NCBI GenBank assembly: GCA_002415135.1
Contig: DIBY01000024.1
Location: 124,001-188,000 of the forward strand
DNA: 64,000 nt
Source: Flavobacteriales bacterium UBA5040
GTDB taxonomy: Bacteria; Bacteroidota; Bacteroidia; Flavobacteriales; Weeksellaceae
Direction: 5' to 3'
Shown here one piece after another: positions 44,147 to 53,366 of this stretch. A program made the position numbers and the translations under genes. Position 1 is the stretch's first letter; every line of letters begins with the position of its first letter. The notes beneath the pieces are model-generated. The model had not been told where the DNA came from. It was given only the letters and a program-made list of their open reading frames with translations, and did no database searches.

Positions 44147-45166
44147 ATGAAATCAAAGACATTCATTAAACTGACCGACAAAGGAATTTACTGCATACCC
44201 GGTAAATTTTATATTGATCCGTGGAAACCTGTGGACCTCGCTGTAATTTCACATGGACATGGCGATCATGCCCGCTGGGGAATGAAAAAATATTTATGTC
44301 ATCACTTTACCAAACCTATTTTACTGCATCGTATTGGACCAGATATCGAGGTTCAGACGATTGGTTATGCTGAAGAAATTGTAATCAATGGCGTTAAAGT
44401 TTCTATGTTTCCCGCCGGACATATCATCGGTTCTGCACAGATCAGAATGGAATACAAAGGATATGTCATTGTATTTTCTGGAGATTATAAAACTGATGAC
44501 GATGGATTATCAACGCCATTTGAATTGGTAAGATGCCATGAATTTATTACAGAAAGTACTTTTGGCTTGCCTATTTATCATTGGCTAAAGGCTCAGGAAT
44601 ATGCAGAATTAATGCAATCATGGGTTCAGCAGAATAAAGAAAATGGAAAAACATCGGTCTTCATCGGTTACTCTTTAGGAAAAGCCCAAAGGATTATGAA
44701 ATCCATAGAAGGAAGCGGAAAGATTTTCGTTCACCGTTCTATTGGAAAACTCAATGAAGGAATGGAATCCGTCGGAATTGATTTACCACAATACGAAACG
44801 CTGGATTTTCAGGAAAGTGTAAAGCACGCTGATGGCGAAATTGTGATTTTGCCGCCGGCTTTATTTGACTCTAACATTATTAAAAAAATCCCTAATCGTG
44901 CGACCGCAATTTGTTCTGGTTGGATGCAGGTTCGCGGTTCCCGCCGTTGGCGGTCTGCAGATGCGGGCTTTGCTATTTCCGATCATGCCGACTGGACTGG
45001 ATTGATTGAGACGGTAAAAGCGACCGAAGCCGAAAAAGTATATGTAACACACGGACAAACCGCTGTGTTTTCTAAATATTTAAACGAAATTGGAATTAAC
45101 GCTGTAGAATTAAAAACCATTTTCGGCGATGAAGAAACTGCGGAAAAAGAACTGATAGAAAACTAA
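44147..45166 (+). CDS. Ligase-associated DNA exonuclease (metallo-beta-lactamase fold)
   Basis: A 339-residue enzyme. The MBL core is SHGHGDHARWG (HxHxDH, zinc binding), followed by FPAGHIIGSAQIRM, FSGDYKTDD and the C-terminal beta-CASP-like segment ending ISDHADWTGLI and VTHGQTAVF. This is the exonuclease partner of the bacterial ligase-associated repair set. The ATG at 44147 is used because the in-frame TTG at 44099 falls in a promoter-like sequence. Its stop overlaps the ligase start (TAATG). Confidence 0.93.
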   Translation: MKSKTFIKLTDKGIYCIPGKFYIDPWKPVDLAVISHGHGDHARWGMKKYLCHHFTKPILLHRIGPDIEVQTIGYAEEIVINGVKVSMFPAGHIIGSAQIRMEYKGYVIVFSGDYKTDDDGLSTPFELVRCHEFITESTFGLPIYHWLKAQEYAELMQSWVQQNKENGKTSVFIGYSLGKAQRIMKSIEGSGKIFVHRSIGKLNEGMESVGIDLPQYETLDFQESVKHADGEIVILPPALFDSNIIKKIPNRATAICSGWMQVRGSRRWRSADAGFAISDHADWTGLIETVKATEAEKVYVTHGQTAVFSKYLNEIGINAVELKTIFGDEETAEKELIEN

Positions 45167-46746
45167 TGAAAGATTTTGCATCCCTCATCAATGCACTCGA
45201 CAGCACCTACAAAACCACTGCGAAAGTAGATGCAATGGTCGCTTATTTGCAAACCGCAGATGATAGTGACAAGTTGTGGTTTTTGGCTTTGTTTACGGGT
45301 AAGCGGCCGAAAAGACCAGTCAATACCAATCTTTTAAAACAATGGGCTTCAGAAATTACGCAACTTCCGGAATGGCTTTTTATAGAATCCTATTCTTCAG
45401 TTGGGGATTTGGGCGAAACTTTATCGTTAATCCTTCCCAATGCTGAAAATCAAATCGATAAATCTTTAACGCAATGGATGACGGAATTAATTGCCTTAAA
45501 AGATCAGACCGACGAAGAGAAGAAAAAATATGTGCTCGAATCCTGGAACGGCTTAAATCATGTCGAACGTTTCATTTTTAATAAATTGATCGGCGGAAGT
45601 TTCCGCATCGGAGTTTCCAAAAAATTATTGATCAATGCACTTTCCAAATTTTCTGGTGTTGATGGAAATATTCTGATGCATTCCATCATGGGAAAATGGA
45701 AAATGGAAGAAGAGAATTTCGATGATCTGATTCAAGGAACCAATATTAATCCTGATGCCTCCAAACCTTATCCATTTTGTCTGGCTTATCCTTTAGAAAA
45801 GGAAACGCAGGATTTAGGCGACCGAAAAAACTGGCAGGCGGAATTCAAATGGGACGGAATTCGCGGACAGTTTATTAAAAGAAATGACGAAATATTTATC
45901 TGGTCTCGCGGCGAAGAATTAGTCATCGAACAGTTTCCGGAAATCGTTTCTGCTTTAAAAGAAGTAGAAGGGAATTTTGCCATTGATGGAGAAATCCTCG
46001 TTGTTAAAGAAGACAAAGTTCTTAATTTTAATGAACTTCAAAAACGGTTAAATCGAAAAACAATTCCGAAAAAAATGCTCGAAGAACTTCCGGTTCATAT
46101 TTTTGTTTACGACATTTTGGAATTAGAATTTGAAGATCTAAGAGAAAAACCTTTATCTGAAAGACGCCTGCTTTTAGAAGGTTTAATTGAAAATTCTCCC
46201 GTCGACAGAATTAGAATTTCAGAAATTGTAACTGCAGAAACATGGGAAGGTTTAGCAGCAATTCGGGAAAATTCACGAGATAATAATTCAGAAGGATTAA
46301 TGCTGAAGGAAAATAATTCTCACTATCATGCCGGCCGAAAAAAAGGCGATTGGTGGAAATGGAAAGTGAGTCCGCTGACAATTGATGCTGTTTTAATTTA
46401 TGCTCAGAAAGGTTCTGGTCGGAGAAGTAATTATTACACTGATTATACTTTTGCCGTAAAAAATGAAGATAAATTAGTGACAATTGCGAAAGCCTATTCT
46501 GGATTGACTGATAAAGAAATCATGGAAGTCAGTAAGTTTGTGAATAAAAATGCGATTGAAAAATTCGGACCCGTGAGAACGGTAAAACCAGAATTGGTTT
46601 TTGAAATCGCTTTTGAAGGAATTGGTTTTAGCAGTCGTCATAAAAGTGGTGTCGCATTGAGATTTCCCAGAATTGTGCGCTGGCGTCGAGATAAAAAGGT
46701 AGAAGAAATTGATGAACTGGAGGAAATTAAAAAATTAATCACTTAA
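45166..46746 (+). CDS. ATP-dependent DNA ligase (ligase-associated repair cluster)
   Basis: A 526-residue ligase. An N-terminal helical domain (about 1-200) is followed by the adenylation domain with the nucleotidyl Lys228 in FKWDGIRGQ (KxDG), then DGEILV, SEGLMLKE and WWKWK, and the OB-fold domain ending VALRFPRIVRWR. It seals nicks with ATP. It is translationally coupled to the exonuclease (overlap at TAATG) and followed by the helicase after 186 bp that hold a repeat remnant. Confidence 0.94.
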   Translation: MKDFASLINALDSTYKTTAKVDAMVAYLQTADDSDKLWFLALFTGKRPKRPVNTNLLKQWASEITQLPEWLFIESYSSVGDLGETLSLILPNAENQIDKSLTQWMTELIALKDQTDEEKKKYVLESWNGLNHVERFIFNKLIGGSFRIGVSKKLLINALSKFSGVDGNILMHSIMGKWKMEEENFDDLIQGTNINPDASKPYPFCLAYPLEKETQDLGDRKNWQAEFKWDGIRGQFIKRNDEIFIWSRGEELVIEQFPEIVSALKEVEGNFAIDGEILVVKEDKVLNFNELQKRLNRKTIPKKMLEELPVHIFVYDILELEFEDLREKPLSERRLLLEGLIENSPVDRIRISEIVTAETWEGLAAIRENSRDNNSEGLMLKENNSHYHAGRKKGDWWKWKVSPLTIDAVLIYAQKGSGRRSNYYTDYTFAVKNEDKLVTIAKAYSGLTDKEIMEVSKFVNKNAIEKFGPVRTVKPELVFEIAFEGIGFSSRHKSGVALRFPRIVRWRRDKKVEEIDELEEIKKLIT

Positions 46747-46753
46747 TTTTAAA

Positions 46754-46910
46754 AACCACAAACCTGTCTGCCGACAGGCAGAAGTCGCAAAAGTTTTACT
46801 TCTTAAGTTAATCAAAAGAGCAAAAAGCACATTGCGATCATCTTTTAAATAATAATTTCATATTATAATATTCATTAGTGATATTCGTGAAATCATTTGT
46901 GTTATTAGTG
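46754..46910. repeat. RCCACRAA-family repeat unit interrupted by a palindrome
   Basis: AACCACAAA (46754-46762) and GTCGCAAAAG (46784-46793) together read as the end AACCACAAAGTCRCAAA seen at 18102, split by about 21 bases containing the 20-bp palindrome. Toward the ligase-helicase gap's right side, ATTCGTG (46883-46889) and ATTTGTG (46895-46901) are reverse complements of the CACRAAT words. The bases between are AT-rich and non-coding. Confidence 0.5.
46763..46782. repeat. 20-bp palindrome, second copy
   Basis: CCTGTCTGCCGACAGGCAGA, 17 of 20 identical to the palindrome at 30514-30533. It sits inside the repeat end at 46754-46793. Confidence 0.6.
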
Positions 46911-46932
46911 TTTAAAATATTTAAAAATTTCA

Positions 46933-49386
46933 ATGACCGAAAAGTTTCGAAATTCTACCGGATATCAAATCATCAAGAAATGGATGGATGAAAAAGACCG
47001 AGAACCATTTGGTTTTCAGTCAGAAACGTGGTTTAAATTTTCTAATAATTATTCCGGAATGGTCATCGCGCCCACAGGTTTCGGGAAAACATTTTCTGTC
47101 TTTTTAGCGGTCGTCATAGATTACATGAATCATCCGGAAAATTACAAACCTGGAATGAAACTGTTGTGGATCACCCCACTTCGAGCCTTGGCAAAAGATA
47201 TCGCGAAAGCCATGGACGAGGCTTTAGAAGAAATTGGTTTGGACTGGGAAGTATCCGTTAGAAATGGAGATACTCCAAAGAATATTCGGGCAAAGCAGAC
47301 GAAAAAAATGCCCGACATTTTAATCATCACTCCAGAAAGTCTTCATTTATTACTCGCTCAAAAACAACATCAAAAATTCTTCAATAAATTACAATGCATT
47401 GTTGTTGATGAGTGGCATGAACTGCTCAGTTCAAAACGTGGCGTTATGACCGAACTCGCCGTGTCAAGAATATTTAGTTACCAAAAAAAATTAAGAATCT
47501 GGGGAATCACTGCAACCATAGGAAATTTGGAGGAAGCAATGGAGGTGCTCATTCCGTATGATATTAAAAAAACAAAAATTGTTGCGAAGGAAAAAAAGAA
47601 GATCGAGATCAAATCTGTTTTTCCGGACGATGTGGAAGTTTTGCCGTGGGCGGGACATTTAGGAACCAAACTCGTCGATAAGATCATTCCAATAATTTTG
47701 GAAAGTCAAACCACTCTGGTTTTTACCAACACTCGAAGTCAGGCTGAAATGTGGTACCAGGTTTTGCTGAATACCCATCCAGATTTTGCCGGACAAATTG
47801 CGATTCATCACAGTTCCGTCGATCGGGATATTCGAATTTGGATCGAGGAAAATTTATCTTCCGGTTATTTAAAAGCCGTGATATCAACCTCCTCATTAGA
47901 TTTAGGAGTTGATTTTAAAGCCGTTGATACGGTAATTCAAATTGGGTCAAGCAAAGGAATCGCGCGATTTCTACAACGTGCCGGACGAAGTGGCCACTCA
48001 CCTTTCGAAACCTCAAAAATATATTTTGTACCAACGCATTCTTTAGAATTGATAGAAGTTGCCGCTTTGAAAGAAGCCGTGAAACAAAATAAAATTGAGC
48101 CTCGCGAACCTTTAGTTTTATGTTATGATGTGTTGCTGCAATTTGTACTGACGCTAGCGGTTGGCGAAGGATTTAATGAAAAAGAAACTTACAAACAAAT
48201 TACTTCAACCAATGCTTATAGAGAATTGTCTTCAGAAGAATGGACCTGGATTTTGACTTTCATTACCGTCGGCGGGAAATTAAAAAACTACGAAGAATAC
48301 CACAAAGTTGTTATTGAAAATGATCTGTATAAGGTCACTTCCCGCCGAATCGCGATGTTGCATCGAATGAATATTGGCGCCATTGTAAGTGATTCGATGT
48401 TGAAAGTGAAGTTTTTTTCTGGTGGATATGTCGGCATGATCGAAGAATATTTTATTTCAAAATTAAAGAAGAACGATAAATTCATTTTGGCTGGACGAGT
48501 GCTTGAAGTTTCCCACGTCAAGGAAATGACAGTTTATGTTCGGAACTCCAGTGGTAAAGGAATTGTGCCCAGTTATTTGGGAGGAAGATTGCCGATGTCA
48601 TCTTACCTAAGTGTTTTTCTACGCCAGAAACTTTCGGAATCTCTAAATGCTAAATCGTCGGAAAAAGAACTGCAATTTTTGCATCCGCTTTTGATCAGCC
48701 AACAGGAAAACTCACATATTCCAAGCGAAAATGAGTTCCTGGTCGAACGCATCAAAACGCGTGAAGGTCATCATTTATTTATGTATCCGTTTGAAGGAAG
48801 ATTAATTCATGAAGTAATGTCGGCACTCATTGCCTATCGCATTTCCCGTATTTCGCCGATCTCCTTTTCAATTGCAATGAATGATTATGGATTTGAATTA
48901 TTTTCAAAATTAGAAATTCCGTTAACAGAAGAAAACATTCATGAAATTTTGTCCAAAGAAAATCTCATTCGCGATGTGATGGCTTCCGTCAATTCCACCG
49001 AAATGGCGAGAAGGAAATTTCGTGATATCGCCGTCATTTCCGGAATGGTAATACGGACTTATCCTGGACAGCAGAAAAACAATAAGAATCTACAATCGTC
49101 TTCTGGTTTAATATTTAATGTTTTAGAGGATTACGATCCTGAAAACTTATTGCTAAAGCAGGCTTATTCGGAAGTATTCTTTCAGCAAATTGACGAAGCG
49201 AGATTGAATGATGCCTTTAATAGGATCCATGAAAGTGATATTATTATGAAATATTCAAATACCTTTACGCCTTTAAGTTTTCCTATCAAAGTGGACAGTT
49301 TGCGTCAAAGTTTGAGCAGCGAAGATTTAAAAGCCCGAATTCTACGCATGAAAGTAGAAGCCATGAAAAAGAAAATGAAAAAATGA
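46933..49386 (+). CDS. Ligase-associated DEXH-box DNA helicase (Lhr type)
   Basis: An 817-residue superfamily 2 helicase. Walker A is APTGFGKTF, motif II is DEWHE (DExH type), then GITATIGN, NTRSQAEMWY, STSSLDLGVDF and QRAGRSGHS. The C-terminal 400 residues are the winged-helix and Lhr-core region. In this repair set it unwinds or remodels DNA for the exonuclease and ligase. Its stop overlaps the pdeM start by 4 bases (ATGA). Confidence 0.93.
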   Translation: MTEKFRNSTGYQIIKKWMDEKDREPFGFQSETWFKFSNNYSGMVIAPTGFGKTFSVFLAVVIDYMNHPENYKPGMKLLWITPLRALAKDIAKAMDEALEEIGLDWEVSVRNGDTPKNIRAKQTKKMPDILIITPESLHLLLAQKQHQKFFNKLQCIVVDEWHELLSSKRGVMTELAVSRIFSYQKKLRIWGITATIGNLEEAMEVLIPYDIKKTKIVAKEKKKIEIKSVFPDDVEVLPWAGHLGTKLVDKIIPIILESQTTLVFTNTRSQAEMWYQVLLNTHPDFAGQIAIHHSSVDRDIRIWIEENLSSGYLKAVISTSSLDLGVDFKAVDTVIQIGSSKGIARFLQRAGRSGHSPFETSKIYFVPTHSLELIEVAALKEAVKQNKIEPREPLVLCYDVLLQFVLTLAVGEGFNEKETYKQITSTNAYRELSSEEWTWILTFITVGGKLKNYEEYHKVVIENDLYKVTSRRIAMLHRMNIGAIVSDSMLKVKFFSGGYVGMIEEYFISKLKKNDKFILAGRVLEVSHVKEMTVYVRNSSGKGIVPSYLGGRLPMSSYLSVFLRQKLSESLNAKSSEKELQFLHPLLISQQENSHIPSENEFLVERIKTREGHHLFMYPFEGRLIHEVMSALIAYRISRISPISFSIAMNDYGFELFSKLEIPLTEENIHEILSKENLIRDVMASVNSTEMARRKFRDIAVISGMVIRTYPGQQKNNKNLQSSSGLIFNVLEDYDPENLLLKQAYSEVFFQQIDEARLNDAFNRIHESDIIMKYSNTFTPLSFPIKVDSLRQSLSSEDLKARILRMKVEAMKKKMKK

Positions 49387-50027
49387 CGTTGCAGACCTTA
49401 GAAAAAACAATTCAAAACCAAACTCTTGTATTTACCAATCAGCGCGCTTTATTTTGGCACGAACAAAAAGCGGTGATCATCAGTGATCTGCATATTGGAA
49501 AAACAGCCTATTTCAGAAAAAATGGAATTCCGATTCCATCTGATATATTGGAAAAAGATTTGGAACGATTAGCAGTTTTGATTGAAAATTTTGATGCAGA
49601 ACAATTATTAATTGTGGGCGATTTCTTACACGCTGGTAAAAATAAAGATTTCGAAATTTTCGAAGCGTGGCGTTCGAAGAATTTAACTTTAAAGATCATT
49701 TTAATTAAAGGAAATCACGATATTCAAAAAGCAGATTTCCTGAAGCATTTAGAAATCACGATTTTCAACGATTTTTTAAAATTAGATCCTTTTACTTTTA
49801 TTCATGAACCTATTGATTCAGAGAATCAGTTTTCGATTTCAGGACACCTCCATCCAGGCGTAACCGTGAAATTAGAAAAACGAAAAACGCTACGATTGCC
49901 GTGTTTCAGAGTTTCTGACAATCAATTAATTCTTCCGGCCTTCAGTGAGTTTACGGGTTTGGATACTAAATCTTGCGAGGATTTTGACTGTATTGCTTTT
50001 ACGGATGATCTGATCTTTGAACTTTAA
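49383..50027 (+). CDS. pdeM: Ligase-associated metallophosphoesterase PdeM
   Basis: A 214-residue calcineurin-like phosphoesterase. Metal-binding motifs occur in order: SDLHIGK, GDFLHAG, KGNHD and SGHLHPG. This is the fourth member of the ligase-associated DNA damage response set, a probable phosphodiesterase/endonuclease. It starts with a 4-base overlap on the helicase gene. The convergent cinA gene ends 4 bp after it. Confidence 0.92.
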   Translation: MTLQTLEKTIQNQTLVFTNQRALFWHEQKAVIISDLHIGKTAYFRKNGIPIPSDILEKDLERLAVLIENFDAEQLLIVGDFLHAGKNKDFEIFEAWRSKNLTLKIILIKGNHDIQKADFLKHLEITIFNDFLKLDPFTFIHEPIDSENQFSISGHLHPGVTVKLEKRKTLRLPCFRVSDNQLILPAFSEFTGLDTKSCEDFDCIAFTDDLIFEL

Positions 50028-50031
50028 AAAT

Positions 50032-51285
50032 TTAATATTGTTCTTTGATTAAAATTTCAACCAAATCCTGTAAAACCCTTTGTGAAACAAAACTAACGAA
50101 ATCATTTCTTTCAAAATGGGGAAGATGCAATCGATTCGTTTTTTCAAAATCATTGACTCGTATTGAATAAAATACGGTTCCGATCTCATTATTAAACTCA
50201 TCTGATCTTGGTCCTGCAACTCCAGTAGTTGAAAGTGATATATTGGTTTTAAATAATTGTTGTCCACCCAAACTCATTTCCTGTGCAACCTCTTCTGACA
50301 CGGCCGTTTTTCCTTTGATGGTTTCTTTTGAAACACCGAGAATTTCTATTTTTTTCTGATAATCGTAAGCGACTATTCCCCCTGAAAAATAAGTAGAACT
50401 TCCCGAAATTGAAGTGAGTATTCTTGAAAGTTCGCCACCGGTACAACTTTCTGCGGTTGAAACGGTCAATTTCTTTTCATCTAAAATTTCTTTTAAAATT
50501 TCTTCAATGTTATCGCCATTCCAGGAAATAACATTGTCGCCAATTAAAGGTTTTAATTTTTGAACTTCGGTATCGATTCTTTGCTCCAATTCTTCTTTCC
50601 TTTTTCCCTGAGCGGTTAAGCGAAGTTTAATACGATTTCCGACGGGAAGATAAGAAAGCGAAAGGTCTTTCGGCAAAGCCAATTCCCAGGATTCTATTTG
50701 TTCTGACAGTAAACTTTCGGGAATACCGACGACTGAAACCGTATGCGTAACAATATGATTTAAATTAAATTGATCAGCGAGAAAGGGAATAATCTTATCT
50801 TTAATTAAAGGTTTGACCTCAAAAGGAACGCCAGGAAGACAAATGGTGATCTTCCCATTTTCCTGAATCATCTGACACGGTGCGCTTCCGTTCTCATTCT
50901 GAAAAATAAAGGCTTTGCTTAAAACTTCTGCTTGCGGTTTATTGAGTTCTAACAGATGGCCGCGATTTCTCTTTTCAAATAATCTTCGCAAATGATCAAA
51001 AGTTTCGGGATCTAAAATAATTTCGTCATCAAAAAAATCTTTGAAAGCCGTTTTGGTTTTATCGTCTTTCGTTGGTCCAAGTCCGCCAGTGGCAATTATT
51101 AAGTGACCCAATTCGACTGCAGATTTTAAAGTATTTCTGATCGCTGCAATTTCGTCTGAAATGGTGAAAATCTGGACAACTGGAATTCCGATTTTTTTGA
51201 GTTCGGTGGCGATGAAATTAGAATTGGTATCGACGGTATTTCCGGACAGGATTTCGTCGCCGATGGTAATGAGGACTGCTTTCAT
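50032..51285 (-). CDS. cinA: CinA-family competence/damage-inducible protein
   Basis: A 417-residue protein. The N-terminal half is the MoCF-like nucleotide pyrophosphatase domain (LITIGDEILSGNTVDTNSNF, ATGGLGPTKDD); the C-terminal half is the nicotinamide-nucleotide amidase-like domain (STAESCTGGELSRILTSISG, GIVAYDYQKK, STTGVAGPRSD). Members clean damaged pyridine nucleotides. The ATG at 51285 fits the family start; an upstream in-frame ATG would add 27 unrelated residues. It is convergent with pdeM. Confidence 0.92.
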   Translation of the reverse strand: MKAVLITIGDEILSGNTVDTNSNFIATELKKIGIPVVQIFTISDEIAAIRNTLKSAVELGHLIIATGGLGPTKDDKTKTAFKDFFDDEIILDPETFDHLRRLFEKRNRGHLLELNKPQAEVLSKAFIFQNENGSAPCQMIQENGKITICLPGVPFEVKPLIKDKIIPFLADQFNLNHIVTHTVSVVGIPESLLSEQIESWELALPKDLSLSYLPVGNRIKLRLTAQGKRKEELEQRIDTEVQKLKPLIGDNVISWNGDNIEEILKEILDEKKLTVSTAESCTGGELSRILTSISGSSTYFSGGIVAYDYQKKIEILGVSKETIKGKTAVSEEVAQEMSLGGQQLFKTNISLSTTGVAGPRSDEFNNEIGTVFYSIRVNDFEKTNRLHLPHFERNDFVSFVSQRVLQDLVEILIKEQY

Positions 51286-51364
51286 AAAAGAATTTAAGGA
51301 TATAAAAATACTGAATTTTATTCCAGCAAGTGAAATTAAATTCAGTATTTGTAAAAAAGAACCC

Positions 51365-51450
51365 ATTGCAACCCGACTTTAATGGAGCTCTTTTTGTGAA
51401 ACGAAGTGGAACAAAAAAGCGGGAATGGTAGGCGGAAATTGTTGCCCAAA
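51365..51450 (+). ncRNA. Flavo-1-like structured repeat element, copy 2 (uninterrupted)
   Basis: Reads TTGCAACCCGAC, AATGGAGC, a hairpin TCTTTTTGTG/ACAAAAAAGC and GGGAATGGTAGGCGG, then TTGTTGCCC. Positions 51384-51424 match the reverse complement of 5603-5643 at 40 of 41 bases. It lies in the gap between the lipocalin and cinA genes, in antisense to both. Family name Flavo-1 is from memory. Confidence 0.5.
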
Positions 51451-51461
51451 GAATCAAAATT

Positions 51462-52004
51462 TTATTGATCGTGTTCCACCCAAATTAATTGATCGGTGTT
51501 GTAACCAATACTTTTCGCTTTTGCTAAAAACCGCTCTCTGTACTCGGCTGGAATTGTTTTCTCACGCGACAGAATCCATAAATAATCCAGATTATTACCG
51601 GCGACCAAAGCATATTTGTAATTCTCATCGATGTCGATCACGTTGTAACTTGCCCATATAGGTTTGAAGAAAGAGACTTTTAATTCAGCAATATTTTCAT
51701 TTTTCACGAACTTGGCTTCACCAATACTTTCCTTCCATTTATCTTTTACGTAATCATAACCTTTGTTGTCTACCTTAATATTCCCATTGTCTTTCATGGA
51801 GTAAGTAGCGGTCACGTTATTCAGGTTTTTTTCGAAGCGAAAATCAAAGCGTGCAATTTCATACCATTTTCCTAAATATTTTTGGGAGTCAAAATTTTGA
51901 ACTGCTGTTGCACCTTTCGGAACTCCAACGGCACAAGAACTTAGTAAGGCGAGTCCAAAAAGTCCGACTGCCACTGGTATTGCTATTTTTTTAAGATTGA
52001 TCAT
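51462..52004 (-). CDS. Lipocalin (Blc-like) outer-membrane lipoprotein
   Basis: A 180-residue lipoprotein (lipobox LLSSCAVG). The lipocalin hallmark GKWYEIARF near the mature N terminus is followed by the strands TATYSMKDNGNIKVDNKG, SFFKPIWASYNVIDIDENYK and YLWILSREK. Bacterial Blc-type lipocalins hold lysophospholipids or other hydrophobic ligands in the outer membrane. The C terminus (IGYNTDQLIWVEHDQ) is typical. It is alone, 177 bp before the cinA start on the same strand. Confidence 0.92.
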   Translation of the reverse strand: MINLKKIAIPVAVGLFGLALLSSCAVGVPKGATAVQNFDSQKYLGKWYEIARFDFRFEKNLNNVTATYSMKDNGNIKVDNKGYDYVKDKWKESIGEAKFVKNENIAELKVSFFKPIWASYNVIDIDENYKYALVAGNNLDYLWILSREKTIPAEYRERFLAKAKSIGYNTDQLIWVEHDQ

Positions 52005-52269
52005 GATTTATTTTTTAAGAACCACATTTGAAATAATGGGCGTGTGAATTTTAATGCTTCCCCGAAATCAAAAACTACGCCGCACTATTAAATCAATAAA
52101 TAAAAGACTCAAAATTTATGAAATAAAGAGTTTTAAGAAATTTTTAACATTTTAAAATTAATTTTAATAGAATGTGGTTTAGTTTTTGAATCTATATTGG
52201 CGCAAATGAAAATTCGATTCTCTCAATTCTGAAGGAATGACTTTCTTAACATTAAAAAAATTCAAATTT

Positions 52270-52776
52270 ATGTCAACCGAAAATTTAAGTCAAAAAGAAG
52301 CCATAGAAACTTTAAAGAAACTATCCGAAAGTGCAAGGGTTTGCATGTTCTGTACCGACCTAGATTCACTTCCTAATGCGTCGAGACCGATGAGTCTGAA
52401 AGAAACGGATGAAGAAGGAAACCTATGGTTTTTGAGCAGCGAGCAAAGTCACAAAAATTTCGAAATAAAAGAAGATAACCGGGTTCAACTTTATTTTATG
52501 AACAATGGTGATTCTGAATATCTTTCTATTTTAGGCAAAGCTTTTATTTATAATGATAAAGCAACGATAGAAGATAAATGGACACCATTGGCCAATGCCT
52601 GGTTCGATGGTTCCGAAGATCCAAACGTTTCTGTGATTCGGGTAACTCCTACAGAAACCTATTATTGGGAACCAAAAGTTGGAAAGTTCGTATCCATGCT
52701 TCACTTTGCGACCGCCGCAGTCACTGGACAGAAATCTGACAACGATGATGGAAGAGAAGGAAATTTACATGTATAA
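52270..52776 (+). CDS. Pyridoxamine 5'-phosphate oxidase-like, general stress protein 26 type
   Basis: A 168-residue FMN-binding split-barrel protein. The start MSTENLSQKEAIETLKKLSE is followed by RPMSLKETDEEGNLWFLSS, RVQLYFMNNGDSEYLSILG and RVTPTETYYWEPKVGK, the pattern of general stress protein 26 family members. It probably binds FMN or a related cofactor under stress. An ATG 11 codons upstream gives no better family match. It is 24 bp before dps, so both are likely one stress operon. Confidence 0.88.
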   Translation: MSTENLSQKEAIETLKKLSESARVCMFCTDLDSLPNASRPMSLKETDEEGNLWFLSSEQSHKNFEIKEDNRVQLYFMNNGDSEYLSILGKAFIYNDKATIEDKWTPLANAWFDGSEDPNVSVIRVTPTETYYWEPKVGKFVSMLHFATAAVTGQKSDNDDGREGNLHV

Positions 52777-52800
52777 TATTAACACATTAAAAATTAAAAT

Positions 52801-53277
52801 ATGAAACCAGACTTAGGAATAGCACAAAAAGACCTTACCGCAGTACACAAAATCTTAAATAAAGTTTTAGCTGACGGCAATATACTTTATATCAAAATGA
52901 GAAAATTCCACTGGAATTTATCAGGTGATAATTTTATGGAATTACACCTACTATTTGAAGATCAATATGATGCAATAGCAGAAGCAGCCGATGAAGTTGC
53001 AGAAAGAATTGCAACTTTAGGTGGAACTGCGATCGGTACTACTACTGAATTCGCGAAAGAATCTCAGTTGAAAGAAACTCCTGGAAAAGTACCTGACACT
53101 CAAGGCATGCTGAAAGAATTAGTAGGCGATCACGAATCGATCGTTAAATCACTGAGAGAGAATCTTGATAAAGTGGAAGAAGATCATAAAGATGCTGGTA
53201 CTGCAGATTTCTTAAACGGATTGATGCAAGAGCATGAAAAAATGGCGTGGAAACTGAGAAAATATTTCAAAGACTAA
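52801..53277 (+). CDS. dps: Dps-family ferritin-like DNA protection protein
   Basis: A 158-residue four-helix protein. The ferroxidase ligands are in KFHWNLSGDNFMELHLLFED and QYDAIAEAADEVAERI (His, Asp, Glu). Length and motifs fit Dps, which stores iron and shields DNA from peroxide. It follows the PNPOx-like gene by 24 bp and is ended by a strong terminator. Confidence 0.95.
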   Translation: MKPDLGIAQKDLTAVHKILNKVLADGNILYIKMRKFHWNLSGDNFMELHLLFEDQYDAIAEAADEVAERIATLGGTAIGTTTEFAKESQLKETPGKVPDTQGMLKELVGDHESIVKSLRENLDKVEEDHKDAGTADFLNGLMQEHEKMAWKLRKYFKD

Positions 53278-53299
53278 TTGGTCGTCTTTATTACAATCA

Positions 53300-53332
53300 A
53301 AAGTCCCTATCGAATTCGACAGGGACTTTTTT
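53300..53332 (+). terminator. Terminator after dps
   Basis: AAAGTCCCT (53300-53308) pairs with AGGGACTTT (53321-53329) followed by a T run; the loop itself contains a TCGAATTCGA palindrome. Confidence 0.85.
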
Positions 53333-53366
53333 AACATTTAAGAAATATTACTCGAAAGAGTGCTGT

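Noticed and set aside
51384..51424. Treating the T-run/A-run hairpin as an ordinary terminator
   Set aside because: The same 41 bases recur 40/41 at 5603-5643 in the opposite orientation with similar flanks, so it is part of a dispersed element.
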